Shown: positions 1 through 13,500 of the stretch, one piece after another
How the letters are laid out: every line of letters starts with the position of its first letter
How positions within the stretch are numbered: the first letter of the stretch is position 1
Assembly: GCF_036669915.1 (NCBI RefSeq)
Contig: NC_089322.1
Location: forward strand, 4,802,692-4,866,691
DNA from: Pocillopora verrucosa
Taxonomy: Eukaryota > Cnidaria > Anthozoa > Scleractinia > Pocilloporidae
DNA: 64,000 bases
Reading direction: 5' to 3'
Notes under the pieces: generated by a model
Told to the model about the DNA's origin: nothing
Database searches by the model: none
What the model saw: only the letters and a program-made list of their open reading frames with translations
Program-made: the position numbers and the translations under genes

Positions 1-1537
1 AAATGGAGAAATCTGACCTCACTTGAAAAATAAAAAAATAACAATGATAAAACCCCTTAAACAAACAAACAAACAAAGGAAAGAAAGGCAGAAACCTTTG
101 ACTCGTACAACCACTTTTCTATGACGAAAAAAAATAAATATTTTTTCTGAGTGTTTTTGTTCGTTCCTGGCGAAAAATTACTTTAAATCAACAACAACAA
201 CGGAAAAAAAATATAATCTTGAGACCACATGACGACTTGTTAAATGGCATAAAAATGGACACCGACGCCCAATAAGGGAAAGTGGGCATTTTAACGGTGG
301 TAGGAGTAGGAAAATCTGTTACTAATACCATGAGCGGGAAACTTAGCAGCCGTTTCCAAAGGCGGGAAAATATTGGTAACCAGTGCCAAGAGCGGGAAAA
401 TCTGCTACCGATGCGCCGAGCGCAAAAACACATAAAAGCGCGCGAAAGCTTGCTGTCATTAAAAAGGGGCAGAAAAGTAGGAAAACTAATGCCAAGCACA
501 GAGTAAAACGAAACTGCTCTCTCTTTCTCTACTGTCTCTTTTGTATAAACTGGTTCAAAACCTAGCCAGGTTTTTATCGTGACCAAAGGCTACACGTTTA
601 ATTAGCTATGCAAACACTTGCCCCGGAGCAAAGTCTAGCTTATACGAGATCTTTACATTATACACACGTAAACCTTTCTGTCAAACCTTATTAAATATAC
701 ACTTCTACGTGAATATGAAATCTAGTTTCTTTTTCTTAGGGTTAAACAGAATAGTCTTCGACAATAGAAGTAAGGGAAGACAAGGCAAGAAAGCTTTCAA
801 AACTATCAGACGAGGACTGTAACTTCGAAATTTGCCGTAAAAGAATATTTAGACCTGATTCGATACTCCCTCAAGCTTCACAGTAATGAAGACAACAAAA
901 TGGATGTGTAATTCTAAGACAAAATTTAAGTAGGATTAACTGAGCCACACAGGTTCACTATCTTAGATCCTACGATCAACCTGCTACTTAAACTTATTCC
1001 ATAAAAGGCCTAAGACTTTCTCGAATTCTCTTGATTACTGTTGTAATTCCATTTAATATATTTGTTGTTGTTTGTGATGATGATGATGATGATAATGATA
1101 ATGATGACGATGACCACAACGATGAGTGTCGTTAAATTTGGTTTTGGTTTCCAGATCAATGTCTTCACCATCATAATTAAATGAACGTCCCGGTTGGCTT
1201 TGAAAATCTGCAGGACTATACCCTTACTATATTAAAGGAAAAATCGTCTACACCACAAAATTAATCAAAGATTTCACCGTTTCCAACACATCTCTCTTCT
1301 ATCAGGGAGACAACACAAATACCATTACACCTCTTATTGCACAAACATTAAAATATTTGCGGTCGGTTTCTCGACCCTCACGTACATATTTAGGTACTTA
1401 TCAACCAGCATGAGATTATATGAGGATATACATGATGTATATGGTGATGCACAACCTATTAATATGATCACCGCACCTTAGCATATCTTTACATCACACT
1501 ATATGCGAGGATCGACAAATTATACTGTACATGTCGC
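1..1537. other. Intergenic 3' flank of the SGLT-like gene, no gene recognised
   Basis: No open frame here looks like an exon. About 290-480 holds three or four degenerate repeats of a roughly 45-bp unit containing GAGCGGGAAAAT. A GAT/AAT microsatellite lies at about 1074-1112. The rest is AT-rich single-copy-looking DNA. I saw no clear AATAAA signal on the minus strand directly after the stop codon at 1538. Confidence 0.6.
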
Positions 1538-4500
1538 TTAGCGAAAGTACACCCACAGGAAAACTAGACAAACCAGTAACAGGACAGTCATGATTCGTAA
1601 AAACCACTTCAGAGCAGGATCTTCCTCGACAAACTGGACTACACTCAGTTTGATTTTCTCGCCTGTTGCATCTTCCAGTGCCATAGTCTCGCCATTCACA
1701 TTCGGCTTGGGTGGAACAGCATTCTTTTCCTCGATTTTGGTAACTTCTCCTTCAGCGTCGAAAGAAGTTTCCACACGAGTTGTTGGACTTAGATGGCCTG
1801 AAATTTACCAATGGCGGAGAATTTTAACCCTTTCGATCTCGTTAGTAAATCTCCTTACTGTCTACCATACAATTCTTACGATGTTAGTTCCGAGAATTTG
1901 TATTATATCAACTAACAATCCCAATGTTGATCCATTACTCATCACTTGTCTGCTTGAAAAAAATTCCGTCTTGGCTATTCATGAGAGTTTCATTTTGAAA
2001 TACACTGTAGGGTGATATTTCATCATTCACACAATACATATTTGGTCCACCACGACTTGTTTTGATTCTGCAACTGTTTGTAACTCAACCACAATAAACA
2101 AAATCCCCAAAATGTTCCGCATAAATAATCTTCACCAACAATGAAACCTTACCATTCTTTTCCAAAAGCTCGACTTTTTCGGTACCGGTCACACCACCAA
2201 TTTCCACCTTCTCAGCTTCATCTGCTTCACCAATGGATCCAAATGAGATGGGAGGCTCATTGATTGTTGGCCAAGTCAGGCCACCAAGCTCGTCTCGTGG
2301 GATCTTCTTTGTGAACAAACTCACCACAACCATGATAAAGCCACTCACTCCAAAAATAATGATGGCTAGAAAATGAAAAATTTAAAATTTTGGTATTTGA
2401 TGATTTCTATAAAACTGGACCATCAGCCTGGAGTAAGAAATTTAAGAAACACCCATTGCCCTCATTGAAATGAAGCCGGAAAGGGTGATGAGAAGTACTC
2501 TCACACAGATACCATTCAACATGCTTTTGGTGGCAGTTCCTGTTCTGTTCGAGTTTATAACTGTTACAGGATCCTTTGCTCAACTGGGTATGGTTCATTT
2601 TGCCAGACAAAATAGCTCTAACTTTTAGTTTGTGGGTGAGAATCCCAAAGTGTAATCATTAAAAAACCAAAGCTAAATAAAGAGCATTTCCATGCTCCTT
2701 TTCCCTCAACTGGCCATCTTGCCTTAGATTATGGTTGCTCTCAGGGTAGATATCACTATTCAATGGATAAATTGCTGTCCAATGGATGAATCGCTATCCA
2801 GTGGATAAGTGTGAACAAATTGAACTCCACTATCCATCCAAGAGTAATTTATCCAATGAATAGTGCTATCCAATCTAAAAAAAAAAAACAGGGCTAGAGG
2901 CCTGTTTCTTGAAAGTCCTGCTAACTAAAGAGTCCAAAGCCATATTTTGAAATCAAAATTTGAAGAATAGGAAAGCAGATTCTGGCACACTAACCTGTTC
3001 ATTTTGTTTCTTTAGCTGACACTCTTATTGTATAATTTTCAAAACTTTTTATCCTCAACAATCAAATTTACTCACCATAAAACATGAAATGCATTTTAGC
3101 AAATCCAGGTCGTGTATCTTCTTCACCACACTTAGGATCTGACCAAATATTACCAGCAATAAACTTGGCCATTCCCAGCAAGAACCCAATCACCAAGCCT
3201 GACAGCGCTCCTGCTGCTGTCAGACCTGTCCACAGGATACCCAACCCAAACACCATAGTAATTGGTGGGGCAAGGTAGGATTGGATTGTCTGAATGTAAA
3301 CAAAAAGCTGTTTCCCTGCAGCACCTGTTGACAAAAATGTACATAAATATAGAATGACTGGTTTGACTCTAGAGTGTTCTATAGCCATGTGGACATGATT
3401 CACAAAAAAGCAAACTGATATCAAGTGGTTACCTATCTTTTTAATGCTTGAAAATTATGATAATACTGTTTTGTCAGGAGCGAAATGATTTACATAATTC
3501 AGGGCTTGAAATAACTGGTGCTCAGTAGCCAATGTCCAAATAAAGGTTTAGTCTGGTTAACTCCTCGGATGGCTGGTCATTTTGTCCAGTTCTTTGAGCA
3601 TGCAGAGAAGAATCTAATTCCAAGCTTAGTTCAAGTTTTAAATACAGGTGTATTTAAGGCGGCATGTGCAATAATGGAATTGTAAATAAACTTGTTTTGT
3701 GGGGATGGGAGGCAGGAGGGAAAATTCATTAAGATATGGCATGATAAATATTCTTTTGGCCAATAATGGGCTGTGCCTGAGTAAAAATAAGTTTAACTGG
3801 ACAAATTATTTCCAGCGTTGTGAGAAAAAGAATTGTCAAGTAGGCTACCTACATGCAGCACCAAAGAAGAAAAAATCATGGAGAGAACAATTAACACAAT
3901 CGCCAGGACTCCACTTAAAAGAATTAATTTTTGGAGCCAGCTTTGTGGCCCTCAAATGCTGGCTAAATTCTGGAAACTTGTTCATTCCCTAAGTGACATA
4001 CAGAATCCATATGATGCCCAGTGATGATGATGTTGATAATAATGAGCTGAAATACCTTGAATGATTGGCAACCAACATAAACTGACAACCACAAGGAGGG
4101 CAACAACCACCCGGCCAACAATGACTTTTTCTCTTTCTGTGGCCTGCAGCATGAAAAAGAAAGAAATGCAATTTGTAAATACTTACAAAGAGAAGACAGT
4201 CTTTGCTTAGCTAACACACTACCTGAAGAAACAGCCTCTTTACAAATACTGTCCAGAGGATCTCTTCATTATCGCGACTGAGGTATATAATAAGGTACAT
4301 GTACACGTGTATGTAGAATCCCACAAAGTGCTAAACTCATTTCTCTGATAACAGTAGCTTTTGCCTTCAGTTTTCAACTTCCCCATCCCTCCACCGTTTA
4401 CATTTTAAGCATCAGGTAAGTAAAGTTTAGAATTACATGTACTTATGATGGCAAGGTCTGTTCGTGACAGGTGGAGTGACAGGAGACCTTTGGAAAGCTC

Positions 4501-7500
4501 ATCACAGTTAAAAACCACAGTAAAAGTTAAGGCTGCTCATTGGATACCAAAGATCAGAGAATTCTCCACCCATTCCACCAAATTCTTGAGCGAAATGTTT
4601 AAGACCACACCTACTTTTCATTTGGCTGAAAAGAATATTTTTATGCTACTTGACCCTTAAGCCCCTAAGAGTGACTAGCATCTAATTTCTCCTTACTATA
4701 ATTATCACCCCTGAATCAAACATGAAAGTTATGAGAATAGAGATGATCACTGACAAAAACAGCTCTTGATTGTTAAACAAATTATCCCTGTCAACCTCTT
4801 TGGAAATGTATAGAGAACAGTATGGAGAATATGCATACTGATGTTTGGGTGTAAAGGGTTAACATTATTCTACTGGCTATTTAATATTTTCTGGGTGAAA
4901 ACCTTGACATTCGCATACCATTGGCCTGAAGCGGAGCCACACATCCACAGTAAAGATGGTGGCACTGCTGTTAAAAGCAGAGGAAAGAGAAGACATCAGT
5001 GCTGCCATCATCACCGCCATCATCAGGCCAACCAATCCAGTGGGAAGAACATTAAGAACCAGTCTATTAAGAAAAAAAAAAACAAACCAATATGTCTTGA
5101 TAAGAAAAAACTGTGGACACACACCATCAGATAAAAAATGGTTGGGTACCAAGACTAGTAACCTCTCTTAACATGTGTGTAAGGAGAGTAACAAGGATTA
5201 AGGGGGTGGGAAGGGTGGGGGAGATCCTGATCCCATTTCAGACACATTTTAGAAAAAATTCACTCCTCTAATACAAAAGGGAGAAATTCAAATTTCTCCT
5301 GTTGTGAACATTGCTGTTAAATCAATCAATAAGGTCACAAAACTAAAGGAAATAATTGCCAATAAAAGAAGCTCCGACTTGCTTCTTACACAAATTTTCC
5401 TTTTCAGTACCATAAGAAATGCAAAGAAAACAGTATGGAGAACATAATGGCGTGCTTTAAGGGTGTACATGGTTGAAAAAGTAAAGTTTTTGGTATCATG
5501 GTAAATCAGAGGTAATTTTTAGATGACAGTATAGAGTGAAAACTTCCTATTTAATCCTGAGATTTCCAAGTACACCACAATAATATGAATTAAACTTAGA
5601 AATTTTTTGAGGGCATTTAAGTGAACTTCACTAAGCACATGTCCAAGAAAACCTTCCCTTCCTTGCGTTCAAGAATCTGTCTCAAAAAATTATAATTAAC
5701 GCATGACTAACATTCTAGGGGAAACAATATGTTTCAAATGGTCATGCACAGCTGAATTCATTAATAGCACATGCACCAGCATGGTGCCCTTCAAAAGGTA
5801 AGCTATGTGCAAATGAAACAACTGACACAACAAGGCTAAACAATAACCTTACTTGGGATAGGCATTGTTAGAGCAGCCCCACTCGTTATCACAATGAAAT
5901 TTACAGCTGACGGGATCCGCACAACCAATGGAGTCAGGGTAGAGGACGCGGCTGATCATTCCTGGCATCACCATTATGAAGATGGGCAGGATCTTCAGAA
6001 AGCCAGCAAAAATGGAACCTGCCTTGGCCTGAATGTTGTTCTTAGCTCCCAGGGTACGCTGAACAATCACCTGGAGGTAAAAAAAAGAATCCAAAAGATA
6101 TCAAAGATGGAAGCGTCACCTTGCTCAAGCTGTTGGTTGCTTGACTTTGTCGAAGACTGGGGCTGAACATACATTGTAGTTAAGATCTTTGATTGACAGA
6201 AAAATGTGCATGCTAGTGCAATCAAGTGTAACCATTTTCATCCTGAGTTACCATATATATAGAAATGTGTTGTTGAGGTTTTGTATTTGATCAAAATAAA
6301 TTACAATTTTGATACAAAAGGAACGAATTCCACTATAGGGAAATGAGATGATAATTTAAAGGGTTGAACTGGTTTAAGCGGGGGCAAAATTTTTGGGTGG
6401 GTGCAACAAATATGGGGCCTACTTGCAATGGGGCACACCCTCCAGATACCCTCAACCTTTTGACCCCTTGACCTTTCAGGGCGTGAAATTAATTTTTTTT
6501 TCTGATAGCCACTTGGCTCCTAAATTCATCAAAGTGGTAGCCAATTCAAAAAAAGTTGGTCGTCATTTTGAAAGACAAACAAAACCTTTTTTTTACGCTG
6601 TCATCGTTCTAGAAATTAAGTAAGGATCAGTAGCACGATCCAGGGTGGCAAAGCATGTTTACGAAAACCATATTGAGCAAAAAAATATATATTTCAAACA
6701 AAACACTTTAAAACTTATATATCCTGTTAGATATAGTTAACCTCTTTGTATTAAACCAAAAATCGTGGTAATAGAGGAAGAATTTATTTTTTTATGGATT
6801 TTAGTATTCAGAAAAGTGAGGCGAATTCTTATGTAACGCGTAACATAATCTGACAAAGCATCAAACATATTCAAAAATTTCTTACTTAAAAATTTAAAAT
6901 TTCAAAATAATTTTGACTTAGAAATACACTAGAAACATAGACTTTTCAATAAAATAGTTAAAATTGGAACACTGAATTGTAATATTCGCGCTACGAAACA
7001 ATTTTCTCGGCGACCGAACATGTAACGCTGTTTATACAATATTGTACTATACTTCATAGTCACCAAGATTTTGTCGCAAAAAAAGCTCAAATCAGTTTAA
7101 AAAAATACATACAATAATTCTCAGATGATTTATTTTCTGTATACAAATTTTTATTCCATTTAATTCAAAGACAGCGTAAAAAATCCAAAAAGTCTGAATC
7201 GCGAACACATAAAATGCATAGAAAATTTACCTTAAAATTATTTATCCTCATCTCCAAAAAGGTCTGTGATAGCCGCGCTTAAAATGAAATTGCTCTTCAA
7301 CTAGCAGATCTGTCATTCTCAAATTCTAAACTTTCTATCGGTACCAAATGTTCACGAATCTAACTCAATTTAACATCTAAATTTATGTCTTTTTTGAATC
7401 GCGAACATATTCGATCTTGGAACAGTATTGTTTGCATTGGTGTATCAGTTTACACGCGCAAAATAGTGGCAGTTTTAGAAATCTTCGCATCTAAACTTCG

Positions 7501-10500
7501 CTTCTTCCTCGCTTACAACAACCTTGTACATTACATCTAGAGGGGGTATACAACAATTAATTGATATACACCCATGAACAAACGATCGTTTGAGACTGGA
7601 AATTACTAGAGAACGTGACTTCCCTAGCGTGACTTCTTCCGTCGAGAATTTACACGCTTCGCTTGCGAAATATTCAATGGAAAACAAAAAATATTCTGCT
7701 GATCAATGGAGAAAAGAAAAAGAAGAAAAAAAGCTTAAACAACAAAGGGAATACTATGAAAGAAACAAAGAAGTTCTTGCACAAAAAGCAAGAGAAAGAA
7801 TGCGCTTGCTTCGAAGCAAGAAAAAAAACGCGACAGTCGCCGCAGTGAAAACACGCACATCTGCACAAAAGGCTGATGACAAAAGAGCCAACCGTGAGCG
7901 GAATGCTGCATCAGCTACCAAGAAGAAGGTTTTGAAGCAAAGAGAAAAAGAGAGGGAAGAGAAAAAGCGACAGCAAACTCGAGAAAGGGTTCGAAAACTT
8001 CGTCAGAATAGAAAAGAGTCATCATTTGCGCAACCGAAACCGGAAGTCAACATCACCACACCAGCTTTTAGTTCAAGGATGGGTATTAAGTAATGAGGAT
8101 AATTTAACAGATAACATCAAATATTTTCTCAAAAAGTAGTTCTTACAATAAAAGTTTATGAATAATCTATGTTTTGATGATTTTTTGGTAATTTTATGAA
8201 GTTGCTAGTTTTTCCCTAATGTTACGCATTTGTACCCCTGGATCTTGCAACTGATCTAAGGGAAAAGATCTTTAATGTGCTACAAAGGGGACACTAGGAT
8301 GGATGATATGCAACATTTAAGCTCACCTAAATCCAAGATGGCGTCTAGTTATCGATCACAATGCATCTGCTGCATTTTGGAAACAAACTTAACGAGGAAG
8401 TTTGCCGCAGATTTGTCTTTGCAAATCTTTTTAATTCACTATATCTCTAGGTAAGGTTATGATGAAACGTTCTAGTCGCCAATTTGGCGACTAATTTTCA
8501 GGTTTTGGTCGCCAAAGTGAAAAATTTAGTCACATTTGCGCCTGTATTAGGAGCAATTTCACGCCCTGCCTTTTAACCCTTCGACAAGCACCTAATTTCT
8601 CCTCACAACAACACCCCTACATCAAAACCTTAAAGTCCCATGAATAAAAGATTGAAATGTTAGCCAATTAAAGAAGCTCTTGATTGTTCAAACAAATTCT
8701 CCTCATCGGCACCAGAGGAAAAGTAAAGAGAACAGAATGGAGAATATGTATACTGATGTCAAGGAGTAAAGGGTTAAAAATACGCTTGACCTACCTGATC
8801 TGTACACCAATACCAGACTCCCATAATAGGAAGAGTGGTCCACAATCCAAGCCATGGATAGTCAGGATCATCTATTGGACGGAACATGTTTGCCCAGTAA
8901 GGAGTCAATTTGAAGCACCCGCTTAGGTCGGGTCCAGTGGTTGGCATAGCAGTCGTCATGTTCGCCAGCATCATGTTCGTCATGTTCGTCATATTGACTG
9001 CCATTGTGGTGGGAACAACGGTAGGTAAATAAGGACTACCCTGGGCACTTCCGAACTTTTCCCAAAGACCATTGTATCCTCCAACTTTCACAAAGCCTTA
9101 AAACCATATTTAGAAAAAACATCAGTACTGATGCCCAGCGGCACACCAAGTCCATAAAAGATAACTAGCAAAGTTAAAAATTTGAGGGGGGGGGGGTGCT
9201 GCTTTACAAATAATTTGTGAACACCTCTCATTATTGGACTAGACAGTAAATCATGACACCAAAAACACTCTTTATGAACATTGATTAATATATCTTTTCA
9301 TGGAAAAAAAAAAAACCACAGACAGTTAATTCAGCAAAATGCAAGACAACAGCATGCGCACATGACGCACTCTGTCCACTAACACAGGCATGAGGTGTTA
9401 ACTGTCCCTTTAACTGTCCTATTACATTATCAAATTACAAGGATGACATGTACACTGCCCAATCAGTGCTCAAATCAGGCTGGTGATAACCAATCACATC
9501 CAAGAATTTTGTTTCAGTTTTGATTAATGTAAGTAATCATGTGCTCTTACTTAATATTGCCAGTACAATGGCACCCAAAATCATGATGGTACATTGGAGG
9601 ACATCGGTGAAGATTACAGCAGTCAAACCACCTGCAGAGAAGACAGAAAATATAAGTAACAATTAAACCCTCACTCCATGTTAAGCATCAAAGGAACCAA
9701 TGAATGTTTTGTGACCGATATATGTGTTATCTCTGTGGGGTTAGTGTGAAATTTGATTTCTGACCTGAAAGCTTAAAAAAAAAAAAATTCTGTTTAACTC
9801 TTTTTGTCTACAATTTGATTATTGGATGCTCTTAAAAGAACAAGGAAACTTTTCTGAAAAAGGCTCTTGAATAGACAAACAAAGAAACCTGGATTCAAAT
9901 TTAACCCTGGATTGGTGCTAATTAGCCTTCAAACAACTGGGCCCTGGGTGGTGAGGAGCACTGAGAGGGTAATACATTTTGCTCAGGAACCGAACACACT
10001 GACCCAGCTGGCTCTCACACCTGACCCCACAACCAGCCCAAAAAAATTGCCTCCACCTCTCCTACAACATGAGCCACATTTGAACACAAGTACATGTAGA
10101 TATAATACAACTATCTTTAGTTAGGTACTGTTAGTATTGAACTTACCCAGGACAGTGTAGACAGCCGTTATAGCCAAGGTCACAGCAGCAGAGATATAAA
10201 TATTCCAGCCAATTGCTTCATACAGAAACAAACTACCAGCATAAATGTCAACCTACAATACAAACAATGACTACTGATTTATGACACCCTTGATAATGGA
10301 ATTTTATTGAAAATCTGAGATGGAGTCAAAATTTTTCAATTTCCCTTCTGACACCCTTGTGTCAGACCAAATTGAGGTTTCCAGCATTTTCCATCTATTT
10401 TTAAAGGGTGGGTGGTGAAATATTGCTGACCCTCTAAGGTATCATCTTTTTTTTTTTTGCAGATTTGTGAGTCAAGCAGATCTCCAATAGGAAACTGCTC

Positions 10501-13500
10501 CAAGTGAACTGTCACAAGTCACTGCACAAGCATAACACACAGGTTCTCTGGATGAAACATACACACAATGTGCTAGAGGTTTCAGTTAGTACTGTAACAA
10601 TTCACTCCAAGGTGTACTCACCGAAAACTTTGTGAAGACATATGAGAACAAAGCCACCACAGTAAGGTATGTTCTAACCCACTGGCTCTGAAACCTTTTT
10701 TGCAGAAATTCAGGCATGGTAAACACCTGCAGTTGATAAAAAAAAAAAAAAAAACACTGTTGTTGCAAATGTTTGCACACAATATATTCATAGTGAGTCG
10801 AGGGTCACATCAGCATAGGAGAATTACTGGAATTACTACAAAGCTCATTCCAGAATCAACAAATAAATTTAAATTTAACATGAGGTGACAGGGATTTGGA
10901 GCTTGAAAATGAAATTTTAAATTAAAGAAACAAATTAAAGCAAAAGTAAAAACATGTAACTTTTTCTCTCCATTCTAAATTATTAACCGTTTCAATCCCA
11001 AGATCTGATCGTCAATTCTGCCCTCAAACTGCTACATATTTCCTTTTAATTAGTTGCAAGAATCCTCTACCTGACAAGATTGAGTATTCTCATTTTTTTT
11101 TTAATGAATGGTGTATGAATATTGTAGGGAGAACAGAGCGTGAAATTAACTTTTTTTTCTGATAGCCACTTGGCTCCTAAATTCTTCAAAGTGGTAGCCA
11201 ATTCAAAAAAAGTTGGTCGCCATTTTCAAAGACAAACAAAATCTTTCTTTACGCTGTCAGCGTTCTAGATAGACCCTCCAAAATTAAGTTAGGGAAAAGA
11301 TCTTTAACGTGCTACAAAGTGGACACTAGGATGGATGATATACAACTTTCAGGCTCATCTAAATCCAAGATGGCGTCTAGTTATCGATCGAGAAGCACAT
11401 GCTACGTTTTAGAAACAAACTTAATGAGGAAGTTTGCCGCGGATTTATCTTTGCAAATCTTTTTAATTCACTATATCTCTTGGTAAGGTTATGATGAAAC
11501 GTTCTAGTCGCCAATTTGGCGACTAACTTTCAGGATTTGGTCGCCAAAGTGAAAAATTTAGTCGCATTGGTGCCTGTATTAGGCGCAATTTCACGCCCTG
11601 GAGAAGTTATTTGTTAATCAATTCTGGGAGTTAAAGGGTTATAGCAGGAATCCTTACCCTTGATCGCAGGTAAATTGGCAGGAAAACCCATCCAAGAAGC
11701 AGCAACACCCAGCAGGCCTACAAATGATTAAAAACAAATTGGACTGTTCTGCATGAAATATAACTATAAACTACAGTTTATAAAACTTTTCTTCAAGGAC
11801 ACCTTAATCAAGGCACAGTATACCCCTCCATTCAAGAGACAAACTCTGATTCCAAAAGAAATAACCTGCCTTGATAACCTTAATGCATCTGTAACCTTCA
11901 TTCAAGGAACATGTATTAAGTCAGGGGACACTTTTTCAATTCACAAGGGTGTTCTTTGAATAATAGCCTGCTAACAACAGTTAGCAAGTAGTAACCCAAT
12001 CAGGAATTTTTTAATCAAGAAGCCTAAAATGATTGCATTTTAATGCCCATAAAGTCATCCACAGCCTGCAACATGCATGACTGAAACCCAAATTCTGGCA
12101 TAAATTTATTCCCAATTGTCAGCCTGACTTGCTATTACTAACGTCGGCTGACAAATGAACTGAGATGTTGGCCAAGAATCAAAGCTTCCTACAGTAAAGA
12201 TGATCTTCCCTATTTATTAGGATTTGCAATGGTAAATACACTCATAAGGGTTTCACTCCAAAGATCTAATTAATAATTCTCCTTATCATCTGCCATACAA
12301 TTCTTATGACATTAGTTCAGAGAATTTGATATTGGATCAACTAATAATCCCATGATCGACATTCTTCTCTATTCTCATCACCTGCCTGCTTGATATCGTA
12401 TTGATATTGTAAGGAGAAATTCTGTCTTGGTCACTTGTGGGAGTGAAAGGGTTAATAAGTTTAAAAGTAGGAAGTAAATACAAAAGGGCAATAGGTCAGA
12501 TTGTTGAAGATCCCGTGATGTTTTGGCAGATAATATACGACACTGTCTAGAAATTATTCAGATGTTCCACTGATTATGCAGAAACCTCCAGCAAATACTT
12601 AAAAACAATAACTCCCAAATGTAAGCCTGTTTGAGGTCAATTATACATTCAATTCCTCTAAAAAAAAGAGGTAATGGCTTCAGTATAAATTTATTCAATG
12701 ACACATCAATGATATTATAATTTTTTTTTAAACAGTAATTATGGTGAAATGAGGCATAAGCATCTAGCTCCATGAAAAAGCAGCAGACTAAAAAACATCT
12801 ATGGCAGGTTATCAGAACTTCCTTATAGCTTTATCTATTAGGAACAAACTAGAACTACATAACTGACTGTTAAATTAAATTCAACTCCAACAGACAGTCT
12901 CCCACTTACAAACAATCAAAATGTTTTGCTGCACAACAATGGGGCTAACTTTTATCTGCCTCTTAGTTTAGCCGCACATTTCAGACATTAAGTTCTCGAC
13001 CTTGGCAGAATATGGCGCCTTCATTTATTAGGCTTTATTTCATGCCTAGATTGAACCTCTGTTAAAGGTCACACAAGTATCCCTTTTATATCTGAGTATT
13101 TAAGTACATAACTTGCTTCAAAATCCTAATGTGTGTCTATCTTTAGATAGCTGCTGCATATACAGTCAAGTACTGAGGTCTCCACACTTGACTTGTGCCA
13201 TAAAAGCAACAGCTTATTTCAGCACCTCCCAGCTGTTATGTAATATGTGGCATGACTGTTCATAATGCATTTTCATTGAAAATAACTTGCTTTAAAATCT
13301 TAATGTGTGTCAATCTTTAGAAAGCTGCTGCATATACAAGTACTGAGGTCTCCACACTTGACTAATGTGCCATAAAAGCAACAGCTTGTTTCAGCACCTC
13401 CTAGCTGTTACGCAGTACGTAGCATGACTGTTTATAAAGCAGTTTCATCAAAATGAGTACAAAGTACTCTAATCAGAGAGAGAGAAGAAAAAATGCACCA

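Noticed and set aside
7475..7687. Minus-strand frame opposite the start of the transposon's charged gene
   Set aside because: It overlaps the better supported plus-strand frame and has no features of its own.
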